A stretch of DNA of 64,000 nucleotides, taken from NCBI RefSeq assembly GCF_040427915.1, contig NZ_JBETXJ010000002.1, positions 868,001-932,000 on the forward strand, given 5' to 3'. Positions 63,576-64,000 of the stretch are shown here, piece by piece; positions within the stretch are counted from its first letter, which is position 1, and every line of letters starts with the position of its first letter. Source of the stretch: Gardnerella vaginalis (lineage in GTDB: Bacteria > Actinomycetota > Actinomycetes > Actinomycetales > Bifidobacteriaceae). Position numbers and translations under genes: made by a program. The notes beneath the pieces were generated by a model, which saw nothing but the letters and a program-made list of their open reading frames with translations, was not told where the DNA came from and ran no database searches.

Positions 63576-64000
63576 ATGTTACGGCTTCATGACTTATTGA
63601 ACTTGCGTAAGCAGTTTAGAATGCTTAATGCTTCTTCTTCAAATAGTTGCATCCGTATTCTTTCATCACACACTCTACGCCGCGCTCTTCTAGCAATGCT
63701 CGTAGCCGCCGCCACCATAGTAACCATGCTCATCGTGCCGCCAGTACAAGAAGCTAAGGGTTATGCAGATGGTAAAGTACCGATTCACGCTTGGTGGAAT
63801 AGTTTTGGTACAGGTTTTGTGTCTGGTTCTGGCTTTGGAATAGGGGATGCTCCTAGTCAAATTGCTTCTAATGTTGAAGTTGTTCGCAATGTTTATGACT
63901 CTTCTACTGGTAGAAATAGAACTCAGATTAAATGGGAAGTGTTCTTCAATACTTACTCTCAAATGTACGAGAGTATTGTAACAGGTGAACCTTATAGCGG
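63576..64000 (+). CDS. Secreted surface protein, N-terminal part only (runs off the window)
   Basis: The frame is open to the end of the window (about 141 codons) and is incomplete. From ATG 63576 (or the in-frame ATG at 63621) it gives a basic segment, a hydrophobic signal-like helix near LLAMLVAAATIVTMLIV, then a mature part rich in Ser/Gly/Thr/aromatics (AWWNSFGTGFVSGSGFGIGDAPSQ, then WEVFFNTYSQMYESIV). This fits the start of a large exported or wall-anchored protein; the sequence resembles none I can name. No ribosome site is clear for either start. Its promoter-like region carries the G11 tract. Confidence 0.65.
   Translation, partial: MLRLHDLLNLRKQFRMLNASSSNSCIRILSSHTLRRALLAMLVAAATIVTMLIVPPVQEAKGYADGKVPIHAWWNSFGTGFVSGSGFGIGDAPSQIASNVEVVRNVYDSSTGRNRTQIKWEVFFNTYSQMYESIVTGEPYS

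Noticed and set aside
63690..63962. 90-codon frame antisense to the partial surface protein
   Set aside because: The plus-strand frame has a signal peptide and runs off the end; the antisense frame has no ribosome site.

Overview
The window reads as a 64-kb piece of a chromosome from an AT-rich member of the Bifidobacteriaceae, most likely Gardnerella. This is inferred from gene content, not from a database search. The evidence is a bifidobacterial-style dcw (division and cell wall) cluster with a degenerate MurE in the murE slot, an actinobacterial ileS T-box with an ultrashort stem I, actinobacterial marker families (HelD, a DUF3107-like protein, a DUF2342-like protein, NrdR), low-GC codon use outside the translation genes, and Ser/Asp/Asn-rich linkers grafted onto many housekeeping proteins.

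Layout. 1-1983: a secreted coiled-coil surface protein behind a promoter whose spacer contains a 10-G tract. 2420-8741: a sugar locus made of a divergent ABC importer (binding protein and two permeases, no ATPase), a GH31 glycosidase and a LacI regulator, with matching operator copies at both divergent promoters. 8788-14635: a lipoprotein overlapping a P-type ATPase, L-serine dehydratase and an FKBP isomerase. 14702-19697: greA, then the SOS pair lexA / LysM division inhibitor with several SOS-box-like sites between them, nrdR, and a HelD-like helicase. 19927-35778: the dcw cluster mraZ-rsmH-ftsL-ftsI-(murE-like)-murF-mraY-murD-ftsW-murG-murC-ftsQ, with a four-repeat MraZ operator in front. 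36058-40445: the str operon rpsL-rpsG-fusA-tuf. 40782-47837: tRNA-Lys, xseA-xseB, tRNA-Arg, a RelB/YafQ-type toxin-antitoxin pair, T-box-controlled ileS, and a BrnT/BrnA-type pair. 48303-53715: a peptide ABC importer with a fused double-ATPase subunit. 53769-62999: murI, a VKOR-family protein, a PHP phosphatase, a DUF3107-like protein, a kinase-fold protein, a UvrD-like helicase, a DUF2342-like protein and a Lon-domain protease. 63576-64000: the start of a second secreted protein, again downstream of a promoter-like site whose spacer carries a poly-G tract (11 G).

Regulation seen directly in the sequence is unusually rich. It includes two poly-G spacer promoters (candidate phase variation), paired LacI-type operators, an MraZ operator of four TGGNG repeats at exact 10-bp period, SOS boxes, a T-box, a leader that can pair with the rpsL ribosome binding site, and at least five genes whose -10 hexamer ends exactly 6 nt before the start codon (candidate leaderless mRNAs). 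Many spacers between genes consist of short tandem duplications of 10 to 18 bp that begin at or next to a stop codon.

Limits: functions are assigned from motifs read by eye. No alignments, structure predictions or searches were run. Promoters, operators and starts are predictions.
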